DNA from: Pusillimonas sp. DMV24BSW_D
GTDB lineage: Bacteria > Pseudomonadota > Gammaproteobacteria > Burkholderiales > Burkholderiaceae_B
Assembly (NCBI RefSeq): GCF_011388195.1
Contig: NZ_CP049990.1
Span: 992,001 to 1,056,000 of the forward strand
DNA: 64,000 nucleotides
Direction: 5' to 3'
This document shows positions 29,457 to 39,650 of the stretch, piece by piece (positions within the stretch are counted from its first letter, which is position 1; every line of letters starts with the position of its first letter). Both the position numbers and the translations under genes were made by a program. Under the pieces are notes generated by a model, which worked only from the letters and a program-made list of their open reading frames with translations, was not told the DNA's origin and made no database searches.

Positions 29457-30799
29457 ATCGTTTTTTATACAACGTTGGTATTCATTTGCTTTCACCCTTG
29501 TTGTTGGGATGGATGGGCTGGCGGGCTCATCGCGTGGGGGGGCATTGGGGAGTGATGTCGGGACCGCGTTTTGGTCGTTACGATGAACCGGCAAGGCTGC
29601 GTCATCCTGTTTGGGTACATGCAGTCAGCTTGGGTGAAGTGCGCGCGGCACAACCGTTTATTGACGCCCTGCTGGCACAGGGAGATCAGGTTTTATTAAC
29701 CCACATGACGGTTACCGGGCGTGTGGAAGGGGCAAGAATGTTTGCCCATGCGCTTGAAGACGGGCGTATGCAGCAGGCCTGGTTGCCTTATGATTTCCCC
29801 GGCAGTGTCCGTCGTTTCCTGGCACATTACCAACCCTGTGTCGGCGTTCTGATCGAACGCGAGGTATGGCCGAATATCATCGCTCAGGCTCGACGCATGC
29901 AAATACCGCTTTTGCTGGCCAGTGCGCGTTTTTCTGATAACTCGTTGCGTCAAACGATCAGGCTGGGCAGTGTTATGCGTGAAGCGTATCAAAGTTTGCA
30001 AGTCGTTTATGCGCAAACCCTGCAGGATGCGCAGCGTCTTGAGCAGGCCGGTGTGGTGGGTGTTCGGGTTTCGGGTAATTTTAAGTTCGATGTTTCTTTG
30101 CCGCGCGAGTATATAGAGCGCGGCCGGGCTTTTGCCCAAGCCCTTTCGCGCAAGATGATCACCATTGCCAGTACCCGCGAGGGCGAAGATGAGTTGTTCA
30201 TTGACGCGATTCAAAAGCAGATCCGGCGCGCGCAGTCACAAGGGGTTTCACTGGAAGAGCGTGTGCTGTTTTGCCTGGTTCCACGACACCCGCAACGTTT
30301 TGAGGACGTGGCAAAAAAACTGGAAAATGCCGGGTTGTCGTACATGCGTCGCTCCGAGTTTGTTCAAACGGGAGAAACGGGGGCGGTGAATGCGCGCATC
30401 ATTACTCAAGGGCGCCAGTTGGTTCTTTTGGGTGACAGCCTTGGTGAAATGCCGCGCTATTATGCAGCCAGCCATGTTGCTATCATTGCCGGCAGTTTTT
30501 TGCCCTTCGGAGGGCAAAACCTTATTGAGGCTTGTGCAACTGGGGTGCCGGTGTTGGTGGGACCACATACGGAAAACTTCAGTCAGGCGGTATTTGATGC
30601 GATTCAGGAAGGGGCCGCACTGCGCGTACCGACCGCTGATGCCGCAATTCAGCAGGCTTTAACGCTTCTTGATGAGCCTCAACGGCTTGCCCGCATGACG
30701 CAGGCCGGCACACAGTGGGTGAGCAAACATACGGGGGCCGTGGCGCGTGTGTTAACCGGTTTGAATGAGTTAAAAGCGGAACGTAAGACACCTAGCTAA
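29453..30799 (+). CDS. waaA: Kdo transferase WaaA
   Basis: 448 residues. Transfers Kdo to lipid IVA. The start is TTG at 29453, overlapping the waaC TGA, with GGAG 5 bases upstream. Features: N-terminal membrane segment, '[20 protein letters not shown]', '[11 protein letters not shown]', the acceptor-site '[11 protein letters not shown]', and the nucleotide-sugar region '[20 protein letters not shown]'. It converges with galU, sharing 8 bp at the 3' ends. Confidence 0.95.
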   Translation: MNRFLYNVGIHLLSPLLLGWMGWRAHRVGGHWGVMSGPRFGRYDEPARLRHPVWVHAVSLGEVRAAQPFIDALLAQGDQVLLTHMTVTGRVEGARMFAHALEDGRMQQAWLPYDFPGSVRRFLAHYQPCVGVLIEREVWPNIIAQARRMQIPLLLASARFSDNSLRQTIRLGSVMREAYQSLQVVYAQTLQDAQRLEQAGVVGVRVSGNFKFDVSLPREYIERGRAFAQALSRKMITIASTREGEDELFIDAIQKQIRRAQSQGVSLEERVLFCLVPRHPQRFEDVAKKLENAGLSYMRRSEFVQTGETGAVNARIITQGRQLVLLGDSLGEMPRYYAASHVAIIAGSFLPFGGQNLIEACATGVPVLVGPHTENFSQAVFDAIQEGAALRVPTADAAIQQALTLLDEPQRLARMTQAGTQWVSKHTGAVARVLTGLNELKAERKTPS

Positions 30800-31625
30800 G
30801 GCCGTGGTATTTGCGGCCGATTTCCATGGTTGCCTTGAAGAAACCGTCTTTACTGCCGCAATCGTAGCGTGTGCCCGTATATTCCACGCCGAACACCGGC
30901 CGCTCCGACATTAAGCTGGCAATACCGTCGGTTAACTGAATCTCACCGCCTACGCCCGCCTGCGTGCGACGCAAGTGTTCAAAAATTTCCGGCTCAAGCA
31001 CATAACGCCCCACAACTGCCAAGTTCGACGGAGCCGCTTCCGGCTTGGGCTTTTCCACGATATCTTCCACACGGGTGGTGCGGTCATCTACGCGGGGGCC
31101 GGCAATAATTCCGTACTTTTGTGTATCTGACGGCTCAATGGATTGAATTGCCAGGATGCTGCCGTTGTGCTGATGTGCTGCTTCAACAAGCTGATGAGTG
31201 GCGTAGGTGTCCGAGTCAATGAGGTCGTCGGCCAGCAGAACAACAAAAGGTTCGTTGCCGACAATAGGCGCGGCGCATAGTACGGCATGACCCAGGCCTA
31301 AAGGTGCTGGTTGCCGTGTGTAGATGCAGTTTACGTACGATGGAATGATATTACGTACAGCATCGAGCAGGGTTTGCTTGTTTTTGGCAGCCAAGTCCGC
31401 TTCAAGCTCTGGTGCGCTGTCGAAATGGTCTTCAATCGCCCGTTTGTTGCGCCCTGTAATGAAAATAAGATCGGTAATGCCGGAAGCGACAGCCTCCTCA
31501 ACGGCATATTGAATCAAGGGTTTGTCGACAATGGGCAGCATTTCTTTAGGCATGGCCTTGGTAGCGGGTAAGAATCGAGTGCCCATGCCCGCCACGGGAA
31601 ACACGGCCTTGCGTATAGGTTTCAT
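30792..31625 (-). CDS. galU: UTP-glucose-1-phosphate uridylyltransferase GalU
   Basis: 277 residues. Makes UDP-glucose for LPS and other glycans. The nucleotide-binding motif is '[20 protein letters not shown]', then '[20 protein letters not shown]', 'VLLADDLID' and '[20 protein letters not shown]'. Full length. It lies next to LPS core genes but on the opposite strand, and is preceded by coaX with a 13-bp gap. Confidence 0.97.
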   Translation of the reverse strand: MKPIRKAVFPVAGMGTRFLPATKAMPKEMLPIVDKPLIQYAVEEAVASGITDLIFITGRNKRAIEDHFDSAPELEADLAAKNKQTLLDAVRNIIPSYVNCIYTRQPAPLGLGHAVLCAAPIVGNEPFVVLLADDLIDSDTYATHQLVEAAHQHNGSILAIQSIEPSDTQKYGIIAGPRVDDRTTRVEDIVEKPKPEAAPSNLAVVGRYVLEPEIFEHLRRTQAGVGGEIQLTDGIASLMSERPVFGVEYTGTRYDCGSKDGFFKATMEIGRKYHGLS

Positions 31626-31638
31626 ATGCTGGAAAAGA

Positions 31639-32505
31639 CTAATTTAAATTTTTGGATTGTTGTAATTGTAGCGCCAGCGCGGCCAGCCCATCCAGCGCGG
31701 GGGTGGGCAACCATTCTATTGGTGTGGAGGGCAGGTCGAGTCGGCCTTGTGTGAAATGCAAGAGTCGAATGACTTCTTCTTTGACAAGCGGCCATCCGCC
31801 GCCGGTAGTAAATACTTGTGGCGCAAGCCCGTAGTACTCCACTGCGGCCAGCCATTGGCGCAGCACAGCACCGGCTTGCGCCGCCGCGATGCCGCTGGCG
31901 ATGGATTGGTGGGTGTGGGTGGGGTAAATGGTGGTGTTGCTGTTGGCGTCCGGCAAATGAGCGGTATTTTCAGCCAGAGCAGTGCGCATCAATGCCGGTC
32001 CGGGAAGGATCAGGCCGCCGGGAAACTGGTAGTGCAGGTTGTAGGCCTGGGTTTCGTCGCTGGCTTTTCTGACAACCAACGTATCAATTGTGGTGGCCGT
32101 TCCGAAGCTGGCAAGTATCAGGGGGCAGAGTGTCGTATCAGCATGTTCCAATTGGGGGTGGGGGCGCTGCGCAAGCCCGAGTAGTGCAAGCCAGCGGTCC
32201 GAACCCAATTGCTCCGGGTTGGTATAGGCGTTGGTGACATTAAGTGTTTGGGGTTCGCCGGTGACCCACTCAGTTGAGCAGTTGTGTTTTAAAAGTATTT
32301 TTTCTATAGCAGCCGCAACGGTAGGGCCCGCCACATTGACGCCCAGGGCTGAGGTCGGCGGTAACGGAAGTGTACCCAGCCAGTGAGCCAGTTGGTCGAG
32401 ATCGGCATGTTGAAATGCAACGACGGTGAGTTCGCGTTCGCCTGTGTCGGGGTTGACCCAACCCGCTTTGATTCGCGTGTTTCCCGCATCAATCAGAATA
32501 ATCAT
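31639..32505 (-). CDS. coaX: Type III pantothenate kinase CoaX
   Basis: 288 residues from the ATG at 32505, which has GGGAGG upstream; a longer open frame begins 48 bp earlier inside birA's 3' end region without such a site. Phosphorylates pantothenate, first step of CoA synthesis. '[17 protein letters not shown]' is the ASKHA phosphate motif, '[14 protein letters not shown]' and '[13 protein letters not shown]' follow, and '[21 protein letters not shown]' is the third motif. It follows birA by 25 bp, the standard Burkholderiales pair. Confidence 0.95.
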   Translation of the reverse strand: MIILIDAGNTRIKAGWVNPDTGERELTVVAFQHADLDQLAHWLGTLPLPPTSALGVNVAGPTVAAAIEKILLKHNCSTEWVTGEPQTLNVTNAYTNPEQLGSDRWLALLGLAQRPHPQLEHADTTLCPLILASFGTATTIDTLVVRKASDETQAYNLHYQFPGGLILPGPALMRTALAENTAHLPDANSNTTIYPTHTHQSIASGIAAAQAGAVLRQWLAAVEYYGLAPQVFTTGGGWPLVKEEVIRLLHFTQGRLDLPSTPIEWLPTPALDGLAALALQLQQSKNLN

Positions 32506-32530
32506 GGCAAGCCTCCCGGAGTTGTTGCTG

Positions 32531-33403
32531 TTATGCCTGATTCGACGCACCACGGGGCCGGATGGATATTTCGCCTAATGACAACGCGGTTTCACCATTG
32601 GGGCCGTGTACGAGCAATTGTCCCATGATGTTAATCCCTTTGGCGATTCCCGCATGTAACAACCTGTCATTGTGAATAACGTTAATGTGTTGGCCCAACA
32701 AACCGTCAACTTGTGCATATCGCTCGGGAAGCGCGTGAAAGCCATTACGTGTAATTTCGTTATATATGTTGCGCCAGTTTTGTGCGATATCGATAACAAG
32801 ATCCGAGAGGCTGGCTTTTTGGGCCTGGTGGTCTTGCGCGCAGACGCTCGACCAGTCGGCCACTGCGCGATTCAGCGACTGGCTTAGTGCACGGGCGTCT
32901 TCAATATTCAGGCCGATTCCAACAATCACTACATGATGGTCGTCGGAACTTTTTGCGGTGCCTGCACGCGTTACTTCGGTAAGAATACCGGCGAGTTTTG
33001 CCTGGTCCCACCAGATATCGTTGGGCCATTTCAAGGTTAAGCGATGCTGGTTCGCCGGGTCGATCCGGCTTCGAAGGGCTTCAGCCACTGCAATACCGGC
33101 AAGCGGCGATAGTGTGGGCAATTGGCGGGTTGGTGTAAATATGTCGTAGGCGCAGGAAAACATGAGGTTCGCACCTGCGCGATTCTGCCAGGTTCGCCCG
33201 GACCTGCCCCGCCCCGCACGCTGGAAATGTGCGCCATGTAACCAGGGGCGGGCCAGGGTTTGTTGTGTTGTTCTGGCCTGGTTAAGCAGGTCGGCATTGG
33301 TTGAGTCGGTGTGTTCGCACCACGTAACCTTGCGGAAAGCGGGCAGGGCCTGTGTCAAGGCCTGTTGCAGTTGATCAGGAGAAGGAAGTGCAAGGTTTGA
33401 CAT
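32531..33403 (-). CDS. birA: Biotin-[acetyl-CoA carboxylase] ligase BirA, no DNA-binding domain
   Basis: 290 residues. Attaches biotin to the carboxylase carrier protein. Active-site motifs are 'HTDSTNADLL', 'QRAGRGRSGRTWQN' (biotinyl-AMP loop), 'LKWPNDIWWDQAKLAGILTE' and 'VIVGIGLNIE'. The protein starts directly at the catalytic domain, so it lacks the N-terminal helix-turn-helix of the E. coli repressor form and should not regulate biotin genes. Shares a transcript with coaX. Confidence 0.95.
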   Translation of the reverse strand: MSNLALPSPDQLQQALTQALPAFRKVTWCEHTDSTNADLLNQARTTQQTLARPWLHGAHFQRAGRGRSGRTWQNRAGANLMFSCAYDIFTPTRQLPTLSPLAGIAVAEALRSRIDPANQHRLTLKWPNDIWWDQAKLAGILTEVTRAGTAKSSDDHHVVIVGIGLNIEDARALSQSLNRAVADWSSVCAQDHQAQKASLSDLVIDIAQNWRNIYNEITRNGFHALPERYAQVDGLLGQHINVIHNDRLLHAGIAKGINIMGQLLVHGPNGETALSLGEISIRPRGASNQA

Positions 33404-33489
33404 GGGCCGTGATTAAAAAAGCGTCAGGATTCAGGTTAAGCTTTAGGGTGCCGGAGATAAGGATAGTTTAAAGCGCAAAATAGATTGGT

Positions 33490-34158
33490 ATGAACATGGC
33501 TGAACACAAGGAAGTAAAAGCATTTGATGGTCAGGCAGGGCCGATTGAGTGTGTTATCGAGTGGCCGGAAGCATCGGCTGAGGGCTGGGCACTGGTATTG
33601 CATCCGCACCCGTTGCATGGCGGCACCCGCGACAACAAAGTCGTTACCACTATTGGGCGCGCTTGTTTGCAGCGTAATCTTGTCACCCTGCGGCCGAATT
33701 TTCGTGGAGTGGGTGACTCTGCCGGAGAGTTCGATAGCGGTAAGGGTGAAACAACAGACATGCAAATGCTGGTTGAGCAATTCGTCCAGGCTTATCCCGA
33801 TCTGGCGACAAAGCCTTGGGTGCTGGCGGGATTCTCGTTTGGAACGGCGGTTGCCGCCCAGTTGCAGGCAAACCTGAAGGACGTTGTAGAAAGCGGGTCG
33901 GCGGTTTGTGACACGCCCAGTGCGTTGATTCTGGTGGGGGCTGCCGTGGGGCGTTTTCAGTTTCGTGATATTTCCCTGCCGGAAAATACTTTGATGGTCC
34001 ACGGCGAGGTTGATGAGGTTGTGCCCTTTTCTGAGGCCATGGATTTTGCCCGGCGGCACGAGCAGCCGGTAACGGTCATTCCGGATGCGTCACATTTTTT
34101 TCACGGCAAGCTGGTCTCTTTGAAGTCATTGGTTCAGCAACGTCTTGCCACACTTTAG
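33490..34158 (+). CDS. Alpha/beta hydrolase of unknown substrate
   Basis: 222 residues. The nucleophile elbow is 'LAGFSFGTAVAAQL', the oxyanion region is 'ALVLHPHPLHGGTRDNKVV', and the acid and base lie in 'GEVDEVVPFSEAM' and 'DASHFFHGKL'. This is the short YfhR/Dlh-like hydrolase group often annotated simply as alpha/beta hydrolase. No signal peptide. It is divergent from birA and about 95 bp upstream of dacC. Substrate cannot be inferred. Confidence 0.85.
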   Translation: MNMAEHKEVKAFDGQAGPIECVIEWPEASAEGWALVLHPHPLHGGTRDNKVVTTIGRACLQRNLVTLRPNFRGVGDSAGEFDSGKGETTDMQMLVEQFVQAYPDLATKPWVLAGFSFGTAVAAQLQANLKDVVESGSAVCDTPSALILVGAAVGRFQFRDISLPENTLMVHGEVDEVVPFSEAMDFARRHEQPVTVIPDASHFFHGKLVSLKSLVQQRLATL

Positions 34159-34252
34159 GTTGGCTGACAGAGTAGGTTCGAAGCCTATAATGAACTTTTT
34201 TCGGCTTACAGTTCCAAACGGTTGTCATCACGTTAGGCGGGTTAATTAAATT

Positions 34253-35452
34253 ATGTTGAAGTTGTCTTCTCTTTACCGATCAAGTTCGCGTTTTCTGGCA
34301 CAGGGTTGTTTGGGGGTCGCATTGGCCTTAGGCAGTGGCTATGCCCATGCGCAAAGCATCACTGATATTACGGTGGCGGAATTATCTACCGTACCGTTGC
34401 CCGATCTGGCTGCCAAAGCCTGGCTGTCGCTGGATATGAACAGTGGTCAGGTCATCGCGGCAAAAGACATCAACACCGAGGTGGAGCCTGCGTCGCTTAC
34501 GAAACTTATGGCGGCGTACGTTATTTTCAAGGCTATTGAAGATGGTCGCTTGTCTATGGACCAGGAAGTGCCTGTGTCGGAAAAAGCCTGGAAAACTGAA
34601 GGTTCGCGCATGTTCATCAATGTGAACACGAGCGTGAAAGTCAGTGACCTGCTTCAGGGTTTTATCGTGCAATCGGGTAACGACGCCACAGTGGCGCTTG
34701 CCGAGGCGGTGGCCGGAAGTGAAAGTGCTTTTGTTGCGCTCATGAATGAGGAAGCCCAGCGCCAGGGCCTTAACGACACTTACTATACGAATTCGCCAGG
34801 CCTGCCGCATCCCGATCACAAAACAACGGTAAAGGATTTGGCCATTCTGGCTCAGAACCTTATTAATGATTTTCCGCAACATTTGCACTATTACAGCCAG
34901 AAGGAATATACCTACAATGATATTCGGCAGCGCAATCGTAATCGTTTGCTCTGGATTGATGAAACCGTCGACGGCCTGAAAACCGGGCATACGTCGTCTG
35001 CGGGTTATTGCCTGATTACGACAGCCTTGCGCGACGGGCGTCGTGTCGTGACGGTGCTGGTCGGCGCTAATAGTGATGCGGCACGCACGGAAAACAGCTT
35101 GAAATTACTGAACTGGAGTTTCCAGAATTTTGAAACAATCAAATTGCTCGATCAGGACAAGCCCGTTGTGGATGCGCGCGTTTGGCAAGGTTTGGTTGAA
35201 ACAGTGGGTCTTGGCCAGTCACAGCCGGTATGGCTTACTGTGCCGCGTGGGAAGGCAGCCGATATCGAATCTGTCGCTGAATATACTCAGCCGCTTATTG
35301 CACCGTTGGAAGCGGGTCAGCAGGTTGGCACTGTAACGCTCATGCTTGACGACCTGGCGCTGCGCCAAGAGCCGTTGCGGGTGTTGACCGATGTCGAGCA
35401 GGCTGGGTTTATGTCCCGCATGATCGACAAGGTCAAGCTGATGTTGCAATAG
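34253..35452 (+). CDS. dacC: D-alanyl-D-alanine carboxypeptidase (PBP5/6 type)
   Basis: 399 residues. Signal peptide of about 34 residues ending 'GYAHAQS'. The three penicillin-binding motifs are SLTK in 'EPASLTKLMAAY', SGN in 'VQSGNDATVAL', and KTG in 'DGLKTGHTSSAGY'. The C-terminal beta domain and a final amphipathic helix ('GFMSRMIDKVKLML') anchor it to the outer face of the inner membrane. It removes the terminal D-Ala of peptidoglycan pentapeptides. The next gene makes or uses D-amino acids, which fits. Confidence 0.95.
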   Translation: MLKLSSLYRSSSRFLAQGCLGVALALGSGYAHAQSITDITVAELSTVPLPDLAAKAWLSLDMNSGQVIAAKDINTEVEPASLTKLMAAYVIFKAIEDGRLSMDQEVPVSEKAWKTEGSRMFINVNTSVKVSDLLQGFIVQSGNDATVALAEAVAGSESAFVALMNEEAQRQGLNDTYYTNSPGLPHPDHKTTVKDLAILAQNLINDFPQHLHYYSQKEYTYNDIRQRNRNRLLWIDETVDGLKTGHTSSAGYCLITTALRDGRRVVTVLVGANSDAARTENSLKLLNWSFQNFETIKLLDQDKPVVDARVWQGLVETVGLGQSQPVWLTVPRGKAADIESVAEYTQPLIAPLEAGQQVGTVTLMLDDLALRQEPLRVLTDVEQAGFMSRMIDKVKLMLQ

Positions 35453-35488
35453 CGGCGCATATTACTTTTTCTTTTGGCTGTGGCGTTC

Positions 35489-36358
35489 ATGATCTCAGGT
35501 GTTGATAACGACAGTATTGTTTATTTGAATGGCGAATATCTTCGCCTGGCCGACGCCAAAGTTTCGGTGCTTGATCGGGGCTTTGTCTTCGGGGACGGCA
35601 TCTACGAAGTGGTGCCGGTGTACAAAGGCGTGCCCTTTCGCATGCATCAACACATTGCCCGGTTGCAGCGTAGTTTGCAGTCGGTACGTATTCATCTTGA
35701 ATACACCGAGGCGCAATGGCAGACTCTGGTCGAAGGAGTGCTCGCACGGGCGGACGATTCGGCGTCGAATTTAATGGTGTACTTGCAAGTGACCCGTGGG
35801 GTGGCAAAAAGAGATCATGCTTTTCCTGCTGCTGTTGAGCCGACGGTGTTCTGTATGGCATCGCCTTTTGCGCGCCCGGGCAAGGCGCAGCGCGAGGAAG
35901 GGCTGGCCGCCATTTCTGTTCCCGATACGCGTTGGCTGTTGTGTCATATCAAATCTATTTCGCTTTTGGGCAATGTGCTTGCCAAGCAAGCGGCAGTTGA
36001 TGCCGGAGTCGATGAAGTGCTGCAATTCCGTGAGGGTTATCTAACGGAAGGTTCGTCGTGCAATATTTGGGTGGTTAAAAATGGTGTGCTCATGGCGCCC
36101 GAAGCGAACCATCTTATTCTTGAAGGTATTCGTTACCGGTTTTTGGCGGAGCTGGCGCGTAACGCCGGCATTCCATTTGAGGCGCGTCCTGTTTCAGCTG
36201 AAGAGGTAAACAACGCCGATGAACTAATGTTAACGTCGGCAACCAAAGAAGTGTTGCCAATCGTGCGTTACAACGGTAATCCGGTTGGCACGGGTAAGCC
36301 CGGCCCGGTCTATGCGTTACTGCGGGCAAGTTACGATCGTGTGATAGAGAGTCTTTAA
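35489..36358 (+). CDS. dat: D-amino acid aminotransferase (class IV PLP enzyme)
   Basis: 289 residues from the ATG at 35489; an in-frame TTG 15 bp earlier is possible, and neither has a strong Shine-Dalgarno sequence. Fold-type IV motifs are 'LDRGFVFGDGIYEVVPVYKG' near the N-terminus, the PLP lysine in 'CHIKSISLLGNVLAKQ', 'LTEGSSCNIWVVKNG' and 'ELMLTSATKEVLPIV'. Links D-alanine and D-glutamate pools. It lies 36 bp after dacC and 1 bp before ybeD, in the well-known dacC-dat-ybeD-lipB order. Confidence 0.92.
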   Translation: MISGVDNDSIVYLNGEYLRLADAKVSVLDRGFVFGDGIYEVVPVYKGVPFRMHQHIARLQRSLQSVRIHLEYTEAQWQTLVEGVLARADDSASNLMVYLQVTRGVAKRDHAFPAAVEPTVFCMASPFARPGKAQREEGLAAISVPDTRWLLCHIKSISLLGNVLAKQAAVDAGVDEVLQFREGYLTEGSSCNIWVVKNGVLMAPEANHLILEGIRYRFLAELARNAGIPFEARPVSAEEVNNADELMLTSATKEVLPIVRYNGNPVGTGKPGPVYALLRASYDRVIESL

Positions 36359-36359
36359 C

Positions 36360-36641
36360 ATGGCCATGCCCCCAATTCCTCCTGAGCAATCTTTAATTGA
36401 GTACCCTTGTGACTTTCCGATTAAGGTAATGGGTAAGGCTCATCCGGAGTTCGCGCAGGTGCTTACAGAAGTGGTGCTGCAGTTCGATACGACATTTGAC
36501 CCCGCAACGGTTGAAATGCGGCCAAGTCGCAGCGGAAACTATTTGGGTCTGACGTTTACCGTAACGGCAACCTCGCGCGAACAGCTCGACGACCTCTATC
36601 GTGCGCTGCATGGTCATCCTATGGTGTCGATTGTGCTGTGA
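36360..36641 (+). CDS. ybeD: YbeD family protein (DUF493)
   Basis: 93 residues, small ACT-like regulatory fold of unknown role, almost always beside lipB. '[20 protein letters not shown]' and '[20 protein letters not shown]' are the family blocks. Its stop overlaps the GTG of lipB by 4 bp. Confidence 0.93.
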   Translation: MAMPPIPPEQSLIEYPCDFPIKVMGKAHPEFAQVLTEVVLQFDTTFDPATVEMRPSRSGNYLGLTFTVTATSREQLDDLYRALHGHPMVSIVL

Positions 36642-37285
36642 TCAATGTGAGGTGGTTGCCGCGTCCCGCATCGTATACAACAGTCTGGCAAGACATGCGG
36701 GCGTTTACCGAAGCACGCACATCTACAACAGGCGATGAAATCTGGTTGGTTGAACATGAACCTGTATACACCCTAGGGCTGGCCGGGAAAGCGGAGCATG
36801 TGTTGAACCCAGGCGCGATTCCCGTTGTGAGAACCGACCGTGGCGGGCAGGTTACTTATCACGGTCCCGGCCAGGTTGTGGCCTATTGTTTGTTCGATCT
36901 TCGTCGCTATGGTTTGTACGTTAAAGAATACGTAAATCGGCTGGAAGAAGTTGTTATTAACCTGTTGCATGCTTACGGCCTGGAAGGGGCGTGTCGCAAG
37001 GCGGGTGCGCCCGGCGTGTATGTGCCCATCGATGATCGCACAACGAAACAACTGGCGAAAATCGCGGCTTTGGGCATTAAAGTACGTAACGGTTGCACCT
37101 ATCATGGCGTTGCCCTGAATGTGGAAATGGATTTGACCCCCTTTCTGGGTATTAATCCGTGCGGCTATGAAGGCTTGGTAACGGTTGATCTGGCCGGCTG
37201 TGGCGTGCATACCACTGTTTCAGAGGCGGGTAATTTGCTGGCCCGGTATTTGTTGCAGGCTTTTCCTGCGCGTGAGACAAGTTGA
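36638..37285 (+). CDS. lipB: Octanoyl-[acyl carrier protein] transferase LipB
   Basis: 215 residues with GTG start at 36638, overlapping the ybeD stop (GTGA). Moves octanoate from ACP to lipoyl domains. Key blocks are '[17 protein letters not shown]', the lysine in '[17 protein letters not shown]' and the catalytic cysteine in 'GINPCGYEG'. Followed by lipA after 116 bp, a gap that contains a GC-rich inverted repeat and possibly a separate lipA promoter. Confidence 0.96.
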   Translation: MINVRWLPRPASYTTVWQDMRAFTEARTSTTGDEIWLVEHEPVYTLGLAGKAEHVLNPGAIPVVRTDRGGQVTYHGPGQVVAYCLFDLRRYGLYVKEYVNRLEEVVINLLHAYGLEGACRKAGAPGVYVPIDDRTTKQLAKIAALGIKVRNGCTYHGVALNVEMDLTPFLGINPCGYEGLVTVDLAGCGVHTTVSEAGNLLARYLLQAFPARETS

Positions 37286-37401
37286 GCCCCTTTTGTTGTC
37301 AAGGGGAATTGGCCTTTCCGGCCGATGGGGCAGTAGAATAGGGTTTTTACCAATATAACCGGCACACGGCAACGTGTTGCGAGACAGAAAGGATGAAGTC
37401 C

Positions 37402-38373
37402 ATGACTGATTCAGCTGTGGGTCAGGCCGCTACAGGCTACGACCCAACACAGAAGCAGAAATCTCAAGCCAAAACGTCGCGGATTCCAATCAAGATCGTG
37501 CCCGCTGAACGGTTGAAAAAGCCCGATTGGATTCGGGTTAAAGCTGCCGCACCCGGTTCTCGCTTTTACGACATCAAGCGGATTTTGCGTGAGCATAATT
37601 TGCATACGGTTTGCGAAGAGGCGTCGTGTCCCAACATAGGTGAGTGCTTTGGTAAAGGCACGGCGACTTTCATGATTATGGGCGACAAGTGCACGCGTCG
37701 TTGCCCTTTCTGTGATGTGGGGCATGGACGCCCCGATCCGCTGGATGAAAAAGAACCGGAAAATCTGGCTCGCACTATTGCCGATCTCAAGTTGTCGTAT
37801 GTGGTGATTACTTCGGTAGACCGTGACGATTTACGCGATGGCGGGGCGGCACACTTTGTGGAGTGTATTCGTCAAGTACGTGCGCTGTCGCCAAAGACAC
37901 AAATCGAAATTCTGGTGCCTGATTTTCGTGCGCGGCTGGAACGCGCTTTGGGTATCTTGAACGCTTGCCCTCCCGATGTGATGAATCACAATCTGGAAAC
38001 GGTGCCCAGATTATATAAACAGGCTCGTCCGGGCTCCGATTACCACCACTCCCTTAAATTGCTTGCGGAGTTCAAGGCGCTGCATCCCGACGTGCCCACC
38101 AAGTCGGGCTTGATGCTGGGTTTGGGCGAAACAGATGAAGAGATTCTGGAAGTCATGCGTGACATGCGTGAACACAATGTCGATATGCTGACGATTGGCC
38201 AGTATTTGCAGCCCTCTGAGCATCACTTGCCGGTGGTTCGGTATCCGCATCCCGATACTTATGCCATGCTTGAAAAAGAAGCATATGCCATGGGCTTTAC
38301 CCATGCTGCGGTCGGTCCAATGGTGCGATCTTCCTATCACGCCGATCAGCAGGCGCATGCTGCAGGCGTTTAA
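37402..38373 (+). CDS. lipA: Lipoyl synthase LipA
   Basis: 323 residues from the ATG at 37402; the in-frame ATG at 37393 directly abuts the AAAGG Shine-Dalgarno sequence, which is properly spaced (9 bases) only for the later one. Radical SAM enzyme inserting sulphur at C6 and C8 of octanoyl groups. The auxiliary cluster cysteines are in '[12 protein letters not shown]', the radical SAM CxxxCxxC in '[15 protein letters not shown]'. '[12 protein letters not shown]' and '[16 protein letters not shown]' are typical. A strong terminator follows. Confidence 0.97.
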   Translation: MTDSAVGQAATGYDPTQKQKSQAKTSRIPIKIVPAERLKKPDWIRVKAAAPGSRFYDIKRILREHNLHTVCEEASCPNIGECFGKGTATFMIMGDKCTRRCPFCDVGHGRPDPLDEKEPENLARTIADLKLSYVVITSVDRDDLRDGGAAHFVECIRQVRALSPKTQIEILVPDFRARLERALGILNACPPDVMNHNLETVPRLYKQARPGSDYHHSLKLLAEFKALHPDVPTKSGLMLGLGETDEEILEVMRDMREHNVDMLTIGQYLQPSEHHLPVVRYPHPDTYAMLEKEAYAMGFTHAAVGPMVRSSYHADQQAHAAGV

Positions 38374-38419
38374 TTCAATATTGTCGGCAGTTAGGTAAGT
38401 TGAGCGTTATGGTGAGTTT

Positions 38420-38455
38420 AAAAAGCCATCCCGATAATAGTCGGGATGGCTTTTT
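38420..38455. terminator. Bidirectional terminator between lipA and the Rieske oxygenase gene
   Basis: A perfect 15-bp stem (38420-38434 with 38441-38455), six-base loop, with A-run and T-run on its two sides. It serves both convergent genes. Confidence 0.9.
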
Positions 38456-38458
38456 ATC

Positions 38459-39514
38459 TTAGGCCTTTGCCGTTTCAGCTTGGGGTGTTTTTGAGTCTTC
38501 TATCTCAAGCAGTTTCAACAAATTACGGCGAACCTTCACTGATGCGATGTCGTTAGACATCAGTACAGGGTCAAGATCGAAGAACTCCTCGCCATTCATT
38601 TCCTCCTGAACGCCCTGAATGATGGGACCGTCTTCCAGTTCGAAGGCGTCGCGCATGGCTTTGAGCTTCATTGCATTGAAGTCGGCGTCGTCTTCCAGGT
38701 GGTTGCGTCGTGTTGCGAAGAAATAGTGGGTGCTGTCTTCGGTTTCGGGCGTACAGGTATGCAGGTCGTAGGCGCCAACCCCCTGTTCAAAAGGTGTGTC
38801 GCCTTGCGCGCCGCCGACGGAAAGCTGGATGTTGGCAGGCGGCATCCACTCAACGGTGAAAAAGTGTCGCGCTTCGGCCTGAGGATCGGGCAAGAAGTGA
38901 GACAGAACAAAGATCGGGGGGGTTTGTTTCCATTCCCAGCGTGCAAATACGGAGCGTTCTGTTTCTTTTACCTCAGGAATGATCGGTGATAGTTGTCCGC
39001 GGGTGGAGATGGCGTCGCCGTGGACATGGTCGATATGGCTTAGGTCCATCACGTTATCGATCATGAGCTGGTAGTTGGCATTCATGTGCATGTGGGTATA
39101 GCCAATGCCGGTGGGAGGGCCGTTATCCAGGGGGCTGTAGTCGGGCAGTTGTGCCGGGTCGGCTGGTTCGTCGCCCATCCAAATCCAGATAAAACCGTAT
39201 TTTTCCTGCAAAGGGTAAGTGGGAACCTTGGCCGCTTTCGGTATGTTGCCTGAGCCGTGCGGGTTGTGCGTGCATTGGCCGGTGCAGTCAAACTTCAGGG
39301 CGTGGTAATGGCATACGATTTGGTCGCCGTCGCGTTTGCCCAGGTGCAGAGGAGCGAAGCGATGTGGGCAGCGGTCGCGCATGGCGACCGGGTCACCGTT
39401 CTGTTTGCGGTAAAGCAACACATTCGTGCCTAATAACTTACGGTGAAATAGATCTTCCGGGCCAACTTCGCTGGACAAGGCAGCGACGTACCACGCATTT
39501 TTCAGGTAACGCAT
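38459..39514 (-). CDS. Rieske non-haem iron oxygenase, VanA-like
   Basis: 351 residues from the ATG at 39514 (GGAGGAG at 5-base spacing; a longer frame upstream adds 14 atypical residues). The Rieske centre is 'CPHRFAPLHLG' with 'CHYHALKFD' (CxH...CxxH). The mononuclear iron site is in 'DNVMDLSHIDHVHGD'. The overall plan resembles vanillate O-demethylase oxygenase and related demethylases or hydroxylases. No reductase or ferredoxin gene is found in this window, so its electron donor must be elsewhere. Substrate unknown; probably part of the catabolic region controlled by the neighbouring GntR protein. Confidence 0.9.
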   Translation of the reverse strand: MRYLKNAWYVAALSSEVGPEDLFHRKLLGTNVLLYRKQNGDPVAMRDRCPHRFAPLHLGKRDGDQIVCHYHALKFDCTGQCTHNPHGSGNIPKAAKVPTYPLQEKYGFIWIWMGDEPADPAQLPDYSPLDNGPPTGIGYTHMHMNANYQLMIDNVMDLSHIDHVHGDAISTRGQLSPIIPEVKETERSVFARWEWKQTPPIFVLSHFLPDPQAEARHFFTVEWMPPANIQLSVGGAQGDTPFEQGVGAYDLHTCTPETEDSTHYFFATRRNHLEDDADFNAMKLKAMRDAFELEDGPIIQGVQEEMNGEEFFDLDPVLMSNDIASVKVRRNLLKLLEIEDSKTPQAETAKA

Positions 39515-39569
39515 AAGACTCCTCCGGGTATGGTGCATGCCATACGGTTTATTCAATTAATAAGCGCGC

Positions 39570-39599
39570 AAAAAAAAGCGCATGACAAAGGTCATGCGC
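39570..39599 (-). terminator. Hairpin and T-run after gntR
   Basis: A 9-bp perfect stem (39578-39586 with 39591-39599), 4-base loop, then a run of eight T on the minus strand. It ends the gntR message but lies between the TATGCATAA site and the Rieske gene start, so it could also attenuate read-through into that gene. Confidence 0.75.
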
Positions 39600-39604
39600 A
39601 AATT

Positions 39605-39614
39605 CTATGCATAA
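39605..39614. promoter_or_regulatory. Candidate GntR operator, site A
   Basis: CTATGCATAA, part of a longer imperfect palindrome (39607-39631), about 92 bp upstream of the Rieske gene. Its complement shares the 14-mer TTTTATGCATAGAA with site B at 40486-40499. Confidence 0.5.
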
Positions 39615-39650
39615 AATTGATTTTTATGTATCAGGGTTTTTGCTATGCTT

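Noticed and set aside
37286-37392. GC-rich inverted repeats between lipB and lipA
   Set aside because: The stems are short and lack a T run; could be mRNA structure, not supported as a terminator.
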